Positions 47,191 through 56,802 are shown, counted from the first letter of the stretch. The stretch is 64,000 bases of DNA from Acidobacteriota bacterium (GCA_003223245.1 QHYI01000130.1:76986-140985); one strand, 5' to 3'. Notes: generated by a model from the sequence alone, not told the origin. Program-made: numbers and translations.

Positions 47191-47649
47191 ATGTGGTCCA
47201 AGCAGCAAGCAGCGGCGGCGGAGCCATCTGCGGTTTCACTATCGCCCTCGACTCCCGTTGTTCCGTTTAACCAGCCTTCGTCAGGAAAACCGAGCGGCGC
47301 CCCGTCTCGTGGTGGCGCGCGTCTGGGCGCCAGCATGCAGATCAAAGGCGAAGTCACCGGCACCGAAGATTTGCACATTGACGGCATCGTGGAAGGGCCC
47401 ATCCGGCTCAAGGGGCATGAACTCACGGTCGGCCCCGGTGCCCAGCTCACTTCCGAAATTCATGCCGGCGACGTGGTGGCTTTCGGCAAAATCATGGGCA
47501 ACGTTCATGCGCGCGGCCGCGTCGACATCAAGAAGGATGGTTCGATCACCGGCGACATCGCTTCCGCCCGCATCAGCATCGAAGAGGGCGCTTATTTCAA
47601 GGGCCGCATCGAAATCGACCCGACCAAAGCTCCCTCCGCCGCTGATTAA
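47191..47649 (+). CDS. Bactofilin (polymer-forming cytoskeletal protein)
   Basis: Bactofilins assemble without nucleotide into filaments that localise wall enzymes. The 152-aa protein has a disordered 45-residue N-terminus and a right-handed beta-helix core starting ASMQIKGEVTGTEDLHIDGI, with VEGPIRLKGHELTVGPGAQL and GNVHARGRVDIKKDGSITGD. It ends in a short tail. With the mre cluster this gives two cytoskeletal systems in the window. Confidence 0.93.
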   Translation: MWSKQQAAAAEPSAVSLSPSTPVVPFNQPSSGKPSGAPSRGGARLGASMQIKGEVTGTEDLHIDGIVEGPIRLKGHELTVGPGAQLTSEIHAGDVVAFGKIMGNVHARGRVDIKKDGSITGDIASARISIEEGAYFKGRIEIDPTKAPSAAD

Positions 47650-47782
47650 AAACGGCTGGCGTCTTGCGTTGCAACTTCATAGAATCAAGCCGTCCGTACC
47701 CTTTGGAGCGTGATGGCCTTGGTGCATTTCACCTGCAAGTCCCTTCGTCGGACAAACTTTTGCAAAACGGGGAGCACAATCC

Positions 47783-48124
47783 ATGCAAGCAACCGGATGG
47801 GCTCGAAACGAACCTACATGGTCCCCTGAAGAGAAAAAGCTGGCTCGAAAGGCTTTTGAGCAAGCCTACAACCGGCAGTGCGCGGCGCTGCTCGCGAAAA
47901 TCAAGGAGATGATCGCGAGCAGCGCCGACCCTAACGTGATTTGGCAGGTCCACGATTATCTTTCCGAGCAACGAAAGGAAGTCGATCGCACATTTGATTA
48001 CAGGTATTCCGTTCTCCAACAGGTCTTCGGAAAGCTCCTTTGTGAAGGCTGGTTAACCGAGGCGGACTTGGCTGGTCTTGGTGAAGACAAACTCAAAAAA
48101 ATCAAGCTCTGGGCCACCCTCTGA
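47783..48124 (+). CDS. Hypothetical helical protein
   Basis: This is a 113-aa, highly charged, mostly helical protein (SPEEKKLARKAFEQAYNRQC, VIWQVHDYLSEQRKEVDRTF) ending GEDKLKKIKLWATL. No membrane segment or signal peptide is present. No family was recognised. It is 133 nt downstream of the bactofilin gene and could share its transcript. Confidence 0.7.
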   Translation: MQATGWARNEPTWSPEEKKLARKAFEQAYNRQCAALLAKIKEMIASSADPNVIWQVHDYLSEQRKEVDRTFDYRYSVLQQVFGKLLCEGWLTEADLAGLGEDKLKKIKLWATL

Positions 48125-48231
48125 CCTCTCTTCGTTGGCCCGCAAGCCTTCTTCCCCTCATTTTTTGAACTTTCCCGCCGGGATGCAAATCTTACTGTTC
48201 CTTGCTTGCTGATCTCTCGGCTCATCCCCAA

Positions 48232-50787
48232 TCACTCATACCGCAACGCCTTCATCGGATCCAGCCGGCTCGCGCGCAGCGCGGGAATGTACCCTGCCGC
48301 GCACGCCACCACCGTCAACCCCACGGTCGCAATCGCCAGCGTTCGCGGATCGTGTCCCGTCAACCCGAACAGTTGGCTCTGCACCACGCGCGTGAGCACC
48401 AGCGCCGCGGGGATGCCCGCCACGATGCCAAGGCCAATCAACCGCAGCACGTCGCGCATCACCATCCACACCACCTTCCCCTGCTCCGCGCCCAGAGCCA
48501 TGCGGATTCCGATCTCTCGCGTTCGCTGTGCCACCGCATACGACATCACGCCGTAAAGACCGATCACCGCAAGCAGCGTTGCCAGAAACCCAAACACCGT
48601 CGATAAGCTCGCAATCATGCGTTCGGTAACCAGCGAATTGCTGATTTGCGTTTCCGTGGTTCTCAGCCCGTAAATCGGCAGGTTGGGATCGAGCTCTCTC
48701 ACTTTTTCGCGCACCGTCGGCATCAGCAATCCCGGATCGACCGCCGTACGGATATACACCGTCATGCTCCCGAGAAAATGGCTCCCCAGGTACGGGATGT
48801 ACGCCTGTTCCGGGATCTCATCCCGCAAATTCGTGTACTTGACGTCCTTTACGATGCCGATAATTTCCATATCCGTGGGCGTTCCCGGGTCGTTTCCGAA
48901 ACCGAGACGCAGGCCAAGCGGATTCCTGCCGGGGAAATACTTCTTCGCGAACTTCTCATTGATGATCACCGTCGTGGGCGTCCAGTCATCCGGGTCGGGT
49001 CCATGCTTGGCCTCGTGATCATCCGTCATTCGGAAGTCCCGTCCCGCGACAATCGGTACGCCCAGCGTGGCAAAATACCCCGGACTGATCTGATTCATGT
49101 ACGGTTGGGCGCGGTCCTCGGGCTTGGCGGCGGTGCACCCTTCTACCGTCATGCTGCTGTCCCACTCATTGTTTTCCAGAATCCGCATGCTCGCCAGGCC
49201 CACGAACTTCACTCCGGGAATGGCGCTGAGCGTATTCGTCAACTGCTGGTAGTAAATTTTCGATCTTTCGGGAGTGTAACCGCCGAGCGACGGATCAATA
49301 TTAAAGGCCTCCAGCCGCTCCACAGGGAATCCCGGGCCGAGATTGCTCAAATTTGTCAAACTGCGCAGAAACAGCCCCGCGCCGATGAGTAATAAGAGCG
49401 AAAGCGCGACCTGCGCTACCACCAGCGTTTTCCTAAGCCCCGCGTGGCCGCCGCCCACCACCGCCCCCGCCTCATCCTTCAGCACGCGACCTACGTCCGG
49501 CCGCGTGGTTTGCAACGCCGGCACCAGCCCGAACAAAATTCCCGTCAGAATGGTTACGCTCAATGTGAAAACGAGAATCCGAAAATCCGGCAGCGTGGAA
49601 ATATTCAGGTTCGTCGAATCCGCCGGCAAATAAATCCTCATCAGCGCGTTGTCCGCCCAAAACGCAATCGCCAGCCCCAGCAGCCCGCCTAATGCGGCGA
49701 GCGAAAGTGTCTCCGTCAGAAGCTGCGAGACGATGCGCCCCCGGCTCGCCCCAATCGCCAGCCGCACCGCAATCTCTTTCTGCCTCCCGGTCGCTCGCGC
49801 CAGCAGGAGATTTGCTAGGTTCGCGCACGCAATCAGCAGCACCATTCCCGTTGTGGCCATCAGCACCCACAGCGGTGTTGAAAGCTCCCGCCGCGTGTAC
49901 GACCGCCCCTGCGATCCCGGCAAAACGTCCATCCAGCACTTCAGAAATTGCTCGCGGTCGTAGGCCGAAGCGTGGGCGAACGCCGCTTCCTTCACTTCCA
50001 TTTCGAGCATCGAATGCATGAACGGTTGTAGCGACGCTTTGGCCTGCGCCAGGGACACGCCCGGCTTCAAGCGCCCGAATGCATTCACCCAACGCGACCG
50101 GCGGTCGGTCAGCATTTTGGGATTCCCTACCACGATCCACTCTTGCTCCATGATGGGGATGAAGATTTTCGTGGAATAGCCGAGCTCCACGCCGTCAAAT
50201 CCCGGTTGCACCACCCCGACCACCGTCATATTGTGTCCGTTCACAATCAGGTTCTTCCCCACAATCCCGGGATCTCCTCCGAACCTTTGCCTCCAATAGG
50301 CATAAGTCAGCATCACCAGCGGATGCCCCAGCGGCACGCGATCGTCTTCCGGCGTAAACGCGCGCCCCAAAATGGCGTTCAACCCAAGAACACTGAAGTA
50401 CGTCCCCGAAACCAGTTCGGCATTCACGTGTTCCGACTGCCCGCCAAACGTGAGGCTCACCGGGACCGGAAAGCGGCAAAACATTCCGGAAAACACTTCG
50501 TTGTGCGCCTGGAAGTCACGGAACATAGGATGCGAAATCGCGTTTCCGCCCCAATTGTTCCCGTAATGGTGCCCCCGCATCGTCAGCAGAACCAATTGCT
50601 GCGGATTTTTTACCGGCAGCAACCGCAGGAGGATTTGATCCAGAAGCGAAAAAATCGCCGTGTTTGCCCCGATTCCGAGCGCCAGCGTCATCACCGCTAC
50701 GGCCACATAGCCCGGGCTTCGCCGAAACGTGCGCCAGGCAAACTTGAGATCGCCGATCGCCGTACTTGCCCACTGATTGAAGCTCAT
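48232..50787 (-). CDS. ABC transporter permease, acidobacterial long FtsX/MacB type
   Basis: This is an intact 851-aa permease of the duplicated FtsX class. The ATG at 50787 follows GGAGG about 8 nt upstream. The N-terminus (FKAW-type amphipathic start, then FAWRTFRRSPGYVAVAVMTL and [20 protein letters not shown]) is followed by MacB-PCD periplasmic domain 1, an FtsX triplet of helices (LLIACANLANLLLARATGRQ), periplasmic domain 2 and a final FtsX unit ending LDPMKALRYE. No ATPase gene is adjacent. Members of this family usually lack a local ATPase and their substrates are unknown. Confidence 0.92.
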   Translation of the reverse strand: MSFNQWASTAIGDLKFAWRTFRRSPGYVAVAVMTLALGIGANTAIFSLLDQILLRLLPVKNPQQLVLLTMRGHHYGNNWGGNAISHPMFRDFQAHNEVFSGMFCRFPVPVSLTFGGQSEHVNAELVSGTYFSVLGLNAILGRAFTPEDDRVPLGHPLVMLTYAYWRQRFGGDPGIVGKNLIVNGHNMTVVGVVQPGFDGVELGYSTKIFIPIMEQEWIVVGNPKMLTDRRSRWVNAFGRLKPGVSLAQAKASLQPFMHSMLEMEVKEAAFAHASAYDREQFLKCWMDVLPGSQGRSYTRRELSTPLWVLMATTGMVLLIACANLANLLLARATGRQKEIAVRLAIGASRGRIVSQLLTETLSLAALGGLLGLAIAFWADNALMRIYLPADSTNLNISTLPDFRILVFTLSVTILTGILFGLVPALQTTRPDVGRVLKDEAGAVVGGGHAGLRKTLVVAQVALSLLLLIGAGLFLRSLTNLSNLGPGFPVERLEAFNIDPSLGGYTPERSKIYYQQLTNTLSAIPGVKFVGLASMRILENNEWDSSMTVEGCTAAKPEDRAQPYMNQISPGYFATLGVPIVAGRDFRMTDDHEAKHGPDPDDWTPTTVIINEKFAKKYFPGRNPLGLRLGFGNDPGTPTDMEIIGIVKDVKYTNLRDEIPEQAYIPYLGSHFLGSMTVYIRTAVDPGLLMPTVREKVRELDPNLPIYGLRTTETQISNSLVTERMIASLSTVFGFLATLLAVIGLYGVMSYAVAQRTREIGIRMALGAEQGKVVWMVMRDVLRLIGLGIVAGIPAALVLTRVVQSQLFGLTGHDPRTLAIATVGLTVVACAAGYIPALRASRLDPMKALRYE

Positions 50788-51020
50788 CAAAAGCCCTCCG
50801 CCCGGATTTGCCGGTCGCTCTGCTCTAGGGCCTTGCCGTCGAGAGCATTCCGCCGCCTTCTTTGGTCCCTACGCGATTTTCGGGCATAGGTTCCGCAACC
50901 GATCTAGGCTGGCTAACAACTAGGACGTTCGACAACCGAAACAGTCACGTCAAACGACACTGTCCTGAGGCTAAGTCAAGCAGGCACACTCAATTACAGG
51001 TTCTATGAGAGTCTCCCGAT

Positions 51021-52130
51021 CTACGTTCTGGCGCCTTGCAGAAGATAGCGGTCGATCCACTCCAGAATCAGCTTTCGCATCTCCGGCAGCTCCACGTGCG
51101 CGCACTCGTACAATTCAATCCGGCAGTCGGCTTCCTTTCCATACTTCCGGTACAGCGGCATCAAATAGTCGCGAATCTTCTCGACCCCTGAAGGCGGCGT
51201 CAGCTTGTCGAGCCGGCCATTCACGCTCAGATGCGCCCGCGGCACGATCAATTCATTAATCTCCGCGGTCTGGAAATGTTTCAGCAACGACGGCACGTAG
51301 TAATAGATCCCATGCCCGCTCAGTCCATTCGCTTTGATCAGCTCTTCATAATCGGTCAGACAGCAAACATCCATACAAACGCGTACCCGCGGCTCGAGCG
51401 CCGCCAGCCACCACGCCTTCGTCGAACCCATGGACATCCCTAAAACTCCCAGCCGCTCGGGATCCACTTCCGGCCGATGCGCCAAATAATCAAACGCCCG
51501 AAACTCGTCGAACATCATCATTCCGAACAGAACTCTGCCGTTCCAGAGCATCAGCTTGAAAGCGTCTTCTTCTCCTGTTCGCCCATTCTTCTCGTGCTTG
51601 CGCTCCCCGAAGCACCAGCTATCGATCGCCAGCGTCACCAGCCCTTTTTCGGCGCACACCGGAGCGTAGGCCGGCTGCGCTTCGACTCCCTTCCATAGCT
51701 GTTCTTTCCCAAGGTCGTACATTCCGCCATGCCAATGAATGTAGAGCAGCCCGGGCGCGCGCTCCGGTCGCTTGTCCGGAATCAGCAGCAGCGCCGGAAC
51801 CGGCTCCACGCCATTCAGGTCCAGAAGCAGTCGCTCAAGCGTATACCCTTCATGCTTTTCGCTACTCACGACCTTCGGCGGCCCAGGCATATCTAGCGTC
51901 GGAAGATCTCCCAGCAGACTCCACAGTTCCTTGCGCCGCTCGTCCTGTTTCGCCGCGAAGACCTCCTCTCCCTTCCCGGCGCGTGCCGCAGTCTGCTTCG
52001 CGTCAACCGCCGCCTCTTCCCCGCCGGCAAACCTCACGCGATGTGTGCCCGCAATTCCGCTTAACGCCAAGCCCGCCCCCGACCGCTGCAGAAATTCCCG
52101 TCTATTCGATAATTGCTTTTGGTCACTCAT
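51021..52130 (-). CDS. Tat-exported alpha/beta hydrolase (acetyl-xylan-esterase/dienelactone-hydrolase-like)
   Basis: This is a 369-aa protein beginning with a Tat signal (NRREFLQRSGAGLALSGIAG), so it is folded before export. The hydrolase core has IHWHGGMYDLG near the oxyanion region, the nucleophile Ser233 in GVLGMSMGSTKAW, a plausible acid region around VNGRLDKLTPP and a catalytic histidine in ECAHVELP. The layout resembles acetyl xylan esterase or dienelactone hydrolase families; the substrate is unknown. It lies downstream of the ABC permease gene in orientation terms (same strand, 234 nt away). Confidence 0.83.
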   Translation of the reverse strand: MSDQKQLSNRREFLQRSGAGLALSGIAGTHRVRFAGGEEAAVDAKQTAARAGKGEEVFAAKQDERRKELWSLLGDLPTLDMPGPPKVVSSEKHEGYTLERLLLDLNGVEPVPALLLIPDKRPERAPGLLYIHWHGGMYDLGKEQLWKGVEAQPAYAPVCAEKGLVTLAIDSWCFGERKHEKNGRTGEEDAFKLMLWNGRVLFGMMMFDEFRAFDYLAHRPEVDPERLGVLGMSMGSTKAWWLAALEPRVRVCMDVCCLTDYEELIKANGLSGHGIYYYVPSLLKHFQTAEINELIVPRAHLSVNGRLDKLTPPSGVEKIRDYLMPLYRKYGKEADCRIELYECAHVELPEMRKLILEWIDRYLLQGART

Positions 52131-52328
52131 GCCGTCCTCCCCGGGTTACTCTCCCCGCAAAAACCCGTTGTCCGCCTCCCGCTCTCAGCCCTCTGGTTTC
52201 TTTCAACTCTTCCATCTTGTACGCCCTCCGCCTTTTCGTGCAAAATGAACCGAACTAGCCCGCCGCTCCAGGCGCAAGCGATTCGCTCGACTCTTTCGTT
52301 CCTGTCATGCGCGTCTAGGGGATAAGCC

Positions 52329-53144
52329 ATGGTGGGTGACTGGAAAAAATTCGAGGGCCAGTTTTTCCAAGACAATTTTCCTCTTCAAAAGTTTTTGGGC
52401 AGCACGAGCTACAGCGCGGTCTTCCTAACGCAAACCCCCCCGCCGGAGCCAAAAACTCTCGCCATCAAATTTATAAGTTCTGGCGCGAAGGCAGATTTCC
52501 ACGCCTCTCTTTTGCGCCGCGCTTCAAAGCTTGTTCATCCAAATCTCCTTCGCCTGCTGCCTGGCGGCCCCTGCCGCCTTGCGGGTATGGATTTGGTTTT
52601 CGGGATGATGGAATACGCGAACCAAAACCTTGGACAAGTTATCCGCCGTCGTCCACTCACCAAAAAGGAAGCGCACGAATTGCTCGAATCGCTCCTCGAC
52701 GCGCTTGGCTATATCCACAGCGAAGGCTTTGCCCACTCTCACATCAAACCTTCGAACATCATGGCCGTGGGCAATCAACTCAAGCTCTCAAACGACGCGG
52801 TTCTCCCCCTCGGCGAACCTCGCCCGGCCTACCGCCCGCTTGACGCTTACGACCCGCCCGAGGCAGGCTCCGCGCCGGTTGCGCCTTCGAACGACGTTTG
52901 GTCTCTGGCGGTAACGCTGCTCGAAGTACTTACGCAGCAAGCTCCTGTATCATCTCTCGAGAGCCGAGACGATCCCGCCGTTCCTTCCACGATTCCTCAG
53001 CCCTTTTTCGACATCGCGCGAAACTGTTTGCGTCGAGATCCTCGGCTCCGCTGGACCACCGCTCAAATCAAGGATGCTCTCAAGTCTCTCCCGTCCAACT
53101 CCCCGCACCTGCCCCAGCGCTCGCCGCCACTGAATAAACAATAG
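52329..53144 (+). CDS. Protein kinase-fold pseudokinase (copy 1)
   Basis: This is a 271-aa protein with a eukaryote-like kinase fold and no transmembrane segment. The glycine loop (LGSTSYSAVFLT) and the lysine strand (LAIKFI) are recognisable. The catalytic loop reads HSHIKPSN instead of HRDxKPxN, and KLSNDAV replaces the DFG region, so the catalytic and metal-binding aspartates are absent. PPEAGS and DVWSLAVTLLEVLT (the APE and DxW regions) are preserved. It is therefore probably a non-catalytic scaffold or sensor. AGGGGATAAG precedes the ATG. A paralogue follows 119 nt downstream. Confidence 0.8.
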   Translation: MVGDWKKFEGQFFQDNFPLQKFLGSTSYSAVFLTQTPPPEPKTLAIKFISSGAKADFHASLLRRASKLVHPNLLRLLPGGPCRLAGMDLVFGMMEYANQNLGQVIRRRPLTKKEAHELLESLLDALGYIHSEGFAHSHIKPSNIMAVGNQLKLSNDAVLPLGEPRPAYRPLDAYDPPEAGSAPVAPSNDVWSLAVTLLEVLTQQAPVSSLESRDDPAVPSTIPQPFFDIARNCLRRDPRLRWTTAQIKDALKSLPSNSPHLPQRSPPLNKQ

Positions 53145-53263
53145 TCTGTATTTGCCCTGTTGTGCGAGAATTGGTCACGCCCATGCTCCAGGTTTAGGCG
53201 ATTTCAGGGTCCTCATCGCCTTTAATCCGCAGCCTTGCCCAACCGCGCTTGTGGGGTGTGCCA

Positions 53264-55048
53264 ATGAGAGATGACTGGAAAAAGTTTGAAGGCCAGGTTT
53301 TCCAGAACAGGTTTCCGCTTCAGAGGCTTTTAGGCGGTACGAGCTACGGCGCGGTCTTCTTGACGCAATCCCCTCCCCCGGAGCCCAAAAATCTGGCCAT
53401 CAAATTTATAAGTTGTGGGGTAAAGGCAGACTTCCAAGCCTCTCTGTTTCAACGCGCTTCGAAGCTGAGTCATCCAAATCTGCTCCGCCTGTTGCCTGGC
53501 GGCCCCTGCCGGTTTCTGGATATGGATTTGGCCTTCGCGTTGATGGAATACGCGGAGGAAGACCTCGGACGAGGTCTTTCCGGCCGGGTCCTCAGCGAAA
53601 AAGAAATTCGCGAAATGCTCGAACCGCTCCTCGACGCACTGACCTATATCCACAGCAATGGCTTTGCCCATTCTCACATCAAACCTTCGAACATTTTGGC
53701 CATCGGCAATCAACGCAAGCTCTCAAGCGACATGCTTCTCCCCCTCGGCGAACCTCGCCCGGCCTACCGCCCGCTTGACGCTTACGACCCGCCCGAGGCA
53801 GGCTCCGCGCCGGTTGCTCCTTCATGGGACATTTGGTCTCTGGGTGTGACGCTGCTCGAAGTCCTCACGCCCGAAACTCCTGTTTCATCTCCCGAAAGGC
53901 AAGACGATCCCGCCGTTCCATCCACGATTCCTCAGCCCTTCTTCGACATCGCACGGAACTGTTTGCGTCGAGAGCCTTCGCTGCGCTTTACCGCCGCTCA
54001 AATCAGAGATTGTCTCAACCCCGCTTCCGTTCAGGTGGCCGTCGCCGCTGGAGCGGCAGGGGTCATTGAACAGAAAATTGAACAGAAAATTGAGCAGAAA
54101 AGTGAACAGAAGAGTGAACAGAAAATAGACCCCGCGAAGGAGAATCCCGCTCCCGTCGAAGTTGCCGCACCGGCAGAGACTGCGGGCGAGGAAAAGAAGA
54201 TAGAGCCTCCGAAGGAAATGTGGGTAAACAGCAATTATTGCTGGGTGGTTGTATGTAAGAACCACTGGTTTCACGGGCGGGGCAATTTCTTTACCGTGCA
54301 CCGGATTCCATTGGGGGAGACCGACGCGGTGTGGCCTCGACCGAAGGTCGATAAACCATTTGGGGTCCGCTGCGATGAATGCGGCAAGGAATACATCTAT
54401 CAGCCCTCCGATGTATTGAAATACGAAATGGAAGCGCCTGCGTCTTTTGTACCCCATCCGCTGTTCGAGAAAAACCCCGAGACCGACGACGAGTCCGAGT
54501 CCGCAGTGCCCCCACCTGCAAATATGCAAGACCTGCAGTTCGCGCGAAGAAAACGGTTAGTGCGAGCCTTGCAACAGGTTGGGGTGGCGGCTTGCTTAAC
54601 CCTGATCGTTGCTGAATTTGTCCTAACCAATATGCCCAAGCTATCCGCGGATGTTTCTGGTCCATTACGTCCTGACGACCTCATGGGAGCCAAGTTCAAT
54701 CTGTCCAATAACGGCTTGTTGTCTGTTTACGATGTGAAAGCCGGATGCAAAGTGATGCGCGTTGACACACCTCTTTCTACAAACAGAGATTTTGCGGAAC
54801 CCACAACCGTCTATTTCCCTGAATCCTATGCTGAAATCTTGTCTCCTGGGCATGACATGGCGGTTCCGTGTGGACGAGCAATCTCGATCAAGCCCGCCAA
54901 TATCCAAGCGTCGGAAATCCACGCAGAAATGTTCTTTGTTGTCAGCTACAGGCCGAAAGGCGTCTGGTGGCACAAATCCGAAAATTTCCCGATGGAAACG
55001 CAGAAAACAGAAAATGGAAAGTGGGTATGGAAAAGCATCCCACGATGA
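53264..55048 (+). CDS. Pseudokinase (copy 2) with zinc ribbon and membrane C-terminus
   Basis: This is a 594-aa protein, paralogous to the upstream gene over its first 265 residues, again with HSHIKPSN and KLSSDML in place of the catalytic and DFG motifs. It then has a repeat EQKIEQKIEQKSEQKSEQKI. A beta region with two cysteine pairs (CKNH and CDEC, a probable zinc ribbon) follows, and a membrane helix (VGVAACLTLIVAEFVLTNM) precedes an exported C-terminal domain of about 140 residues. This gives a cytoplasmic pseudokinase with a periplasmic domain. The ATG at 53264 matches the paralogue start; the frame opens earlier at a TTG. Confidence 0.82.
   Translation: MRDDWKKFEGQVFQNRFPLQRLLGGTSYGAVFLTQSPPPEPKNLAIKFISCGVKADFQASLFQRASKLSHPNLLRLLPGGPCRFLDMDLAFALMEYAEEDLGRGLSGRVLSEKEIREMLEPLLDALTYIHSNGFAHSHIKPSNILAIGNQRKLSSDMLLPLGEPRPAYRPLDAYDPPEAGSAPVAPSWDIWSLGVTLLEVLTPETPVSSPERQDDPAVPSTIPQPFFDIARNCLRREPSLRFTAAQIRDCLNPASVQVAVAAGAAGVIEQKIEQKIEQKSEQKSEQKIDPAKENPAPVEVAAPAETAGEEKKIEPPKEMWVNSNYCWVVVCKNHWFHGRGNFFTVHRIPLGETDAVWPRPKVDKPFGVRCDECGKEYIYQPSDVLKYEMEAPASFVPHPLFEKNPETDDESESAVPPPANMQDLQFARRKRLVRALQQVGVAACLTLIVAEFVLTNMPKLSADVSGPLRPDDLMGAKFNLSNNGLLSVYDVKAGCKVMRVDTPLSTNRDFAEPTTVYFPESYAEILSPGHDMAVPCGRAISIKPANIQASEIHAEMFFVVSYRPKGVWWHKSENFPMETQKTENGKWVWKSIPR
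54068..54127 (+). repeat. Five 12-bp tandem repeats encoding (EQKI/S)5
   Basis: Five imperfect copies of GAACAGAAAATT in frame inside the second pseudokinase. They encode a charged, probably helical linker between the kinase fold and the zinc-ribbon region. Copy number could vary by slippage. Confidence 0.85.
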
Positions 55049-55094
55049 GCTACACCTGCTATGGAGTCCCGCAAAATATTGCAACGCCACTGTA

Positions 55095-55126
55095 GCCGAG
55101 GGCGCTAGCCCTGCGGCTTTTCCTTT
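55095..55126 (+). terminator. Rho-independent terminator after the pseudokinase pair
   Basis: GCCGAGGGC (55095-55103), loop GCTA, GCCCTGCGGC (55108-55117) with one bulged C, then TTTTCCTTT. It lies about 47 nt after the stop codon at 55048. The rest of 55127-55362 shows nothing recognisable. Confidence 0.65.
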
Positions 55127-55368
55127 CGAGCGGAAGCGTAACTATATTTGGCGGGCCTAAATAAGTCCTCCTGCACCCGGAACGAATTGCCAGAGTTCGG
55201 CTAAGCGCGGTTACCGAAAAAACGCTGCGAAGGGAGGGATAGTCTGTTACCAGCCCCCACCAAAACCAGCCTGAGGTCACTGAGTTTTAGGGAACTCCCG
55301 GCGGCTTTCTTCGTATTCCTCGTATTCTGTCTGTTTTTCTGATTGAATCTGCCGATCGAGGTGTGGAC

Positions 55369-56733
55369 ATGCTCAAGCTTTCGTCACTTTTTGCTTCACT
55401 CTTCTTCCTACTTTCTTCTGGAATCGTGTCTGCAAAGGGCTCTCACGCGGAGGAACCGCAGGAGGCCGCACATCCATCTAACACGAGCGTCTCAGGCCGA
55501 TGGATCATCACTGTGGACGTTTACGGGACCCCGCTTTTCTACCAGATGCATTTGAAGGAGGAGGCGGGAAAACTTACAGGAGATTTTGGCGGCGACAAGC
55601 TTGAGGGAACCGTCACGGGCAATTCCATCCATTTTGTTGCCAAAGACGAGCAGGGCGGGACGGAGGAGTGCACGGCCACTTTGAAAGAGGGAACCATGTC
55701 CGGGACATTCGTGTTTACGGATGCAGGCGACCCGACTCGTCCGGAAACACATGCGTTCACAGCGGCTCTTGCGCCAGAGCGGCGCACGGGGCCAGCGAGA
55801 CGGCACGAGTTCGTCCCCACAACGTTTTACCGCCAATTTTCCTCGGCGAACAAGCCGGTGCTGACCATCTCGCCGGGAGACACCGTTCACACAACAACTG
55901 TGGACGCTGGCGGAACCGACGAAAAAGGTGTGACCCGCGTCCTGGGAGGAAATCCAGAGACTGGGCCTTTCTACGTGGAGACGGCGATGCCGGGCGACAC
56001 CCTGGTGGTGCATCTGACGCGCGTGCGCCTCAACCGCGATTGGGCCATCAGCGACGATGGGATCGTCCCCCGCGGCCTGGACACCGGCCTCGCCGTGAAA
56101 ATGAAGGACGGCGGAAAATCCGTGCGCTGGCATTTGGACACGGCTCTCGGCGTGGCAACACCCGGGAAACCATCGGAACATTTGGCACATTATTCCGTGC
56201 CGCTGCGGCCGATGCTGGGATGCGTAGCGACCGCTCCGCCTCCTGCGGCGGCGCCTCCAGGTACGGGCGACTCGGGAGGTTATGGCGGGAACATGGATTT
56301 TAATGAAGTGGCCGAGGGCGCCACGATCTATTTGCCGGTGCGGACGCCTGGCGCTCTGCTTTATCTAGGGGACGGTCACGCGGCCCAAGGCGACGGCGAA
56401 TTGAACGGCAACGCGCTTGAAACTTCCATGGACGTCGAATTCACCGCGGACGTAATCCCCGGAAAACGCGTGCCGGGTCCGCGAGTCGAGTCTCCTACGC
56501 ACATCATGGCCGTAGGACTGGCTGGGTCGATTGACGACGCCTTCCGCGACGCTACCGCAAATATGGCTGCATGGCTTGAGGAGAAATATGCATTGACCCC
56601 GCCGGAAGTGGCGGAAGTGTTGGGCACCGCGGCGGAGTATAAAGTGAGCGAGGTTGCTGACCGCAACGCCGGCGTCGTGCTGAAAATTAACAAAGAACGC
56701 CTGCTCGCGCTTCCCGCCGCACCTGCTAAGTAA
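55369..56733 (+). CDS. Exported acetamidase/formamidase-family protein
   Basis: This is a 454-aa protein from the ATG at 55369 (GTG at 55363 also possible). A signal peptide (LLSSGIVSA) is followed by a lipocalin-like beta domain of about 90 residues (GRWIITVDVYGTPLFYQMHL). The FmdA/AmdA fold follows (VLTISPGDTVHTTTVDAGGT, GPFYVETAMPGDTLVVHLTR, GYGGNMDFNEVAEGATIYLP, GALLYLGDGHAAQGDGE). The conserved acidic and histidine residues near GDGHAAQGDGEL suggest an active amidohydrolase. The combination of signal peptide and N-terminal domain differs from the usual cytoplasmic formamidase. The substrate is unknown. Confidence 0.88.
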   Translation: MLKLSSLFASLFFLLSSGIVSAKGSHAEEPQEAAHPSNTSVSGRWIITVDVYGTPLFYQMHLKEEAGKLTGDFGGDKLEGTVTGNSIHFVAKDEQGGTEECTATLKEGTMSGTFVFTDAGDPTRPETHAFTAALAPERRTGPARRHEFVPTTFYRQFSSANKPVLTISPGDTVHTTTVDAGGTDEKGVTRVLGGNPETGPFYVETAMPGDTLVVHLTRVRLNRDWAISDDGIVPRGLDTGLAVKMKDGGKSVRWHLDTALGVATPGKPSEHLAHYSVPLRPMLGCVATAPPPAAAPPGTGDSGGYGGNMDFNEVAEGATIYLPVRTPGALLYLGDGHAAQGDGELNGNALETSMDVEFTADVIPGKRVPGPRVESPTHIMAVGLAGSIDDAFRDATANMAAWLEEKYALTPPEVAEVLGTAAEYKVSEVADRNAGVVLKINKERLLALPAAPAK

Positions 56734-56802
56734 GCCAGGGCCGCCGCAACTCCGCGATGTGGAGGGCCCCAGCGGTCAAACAGACGCAGCCGAGCGGCCC
56801 GC

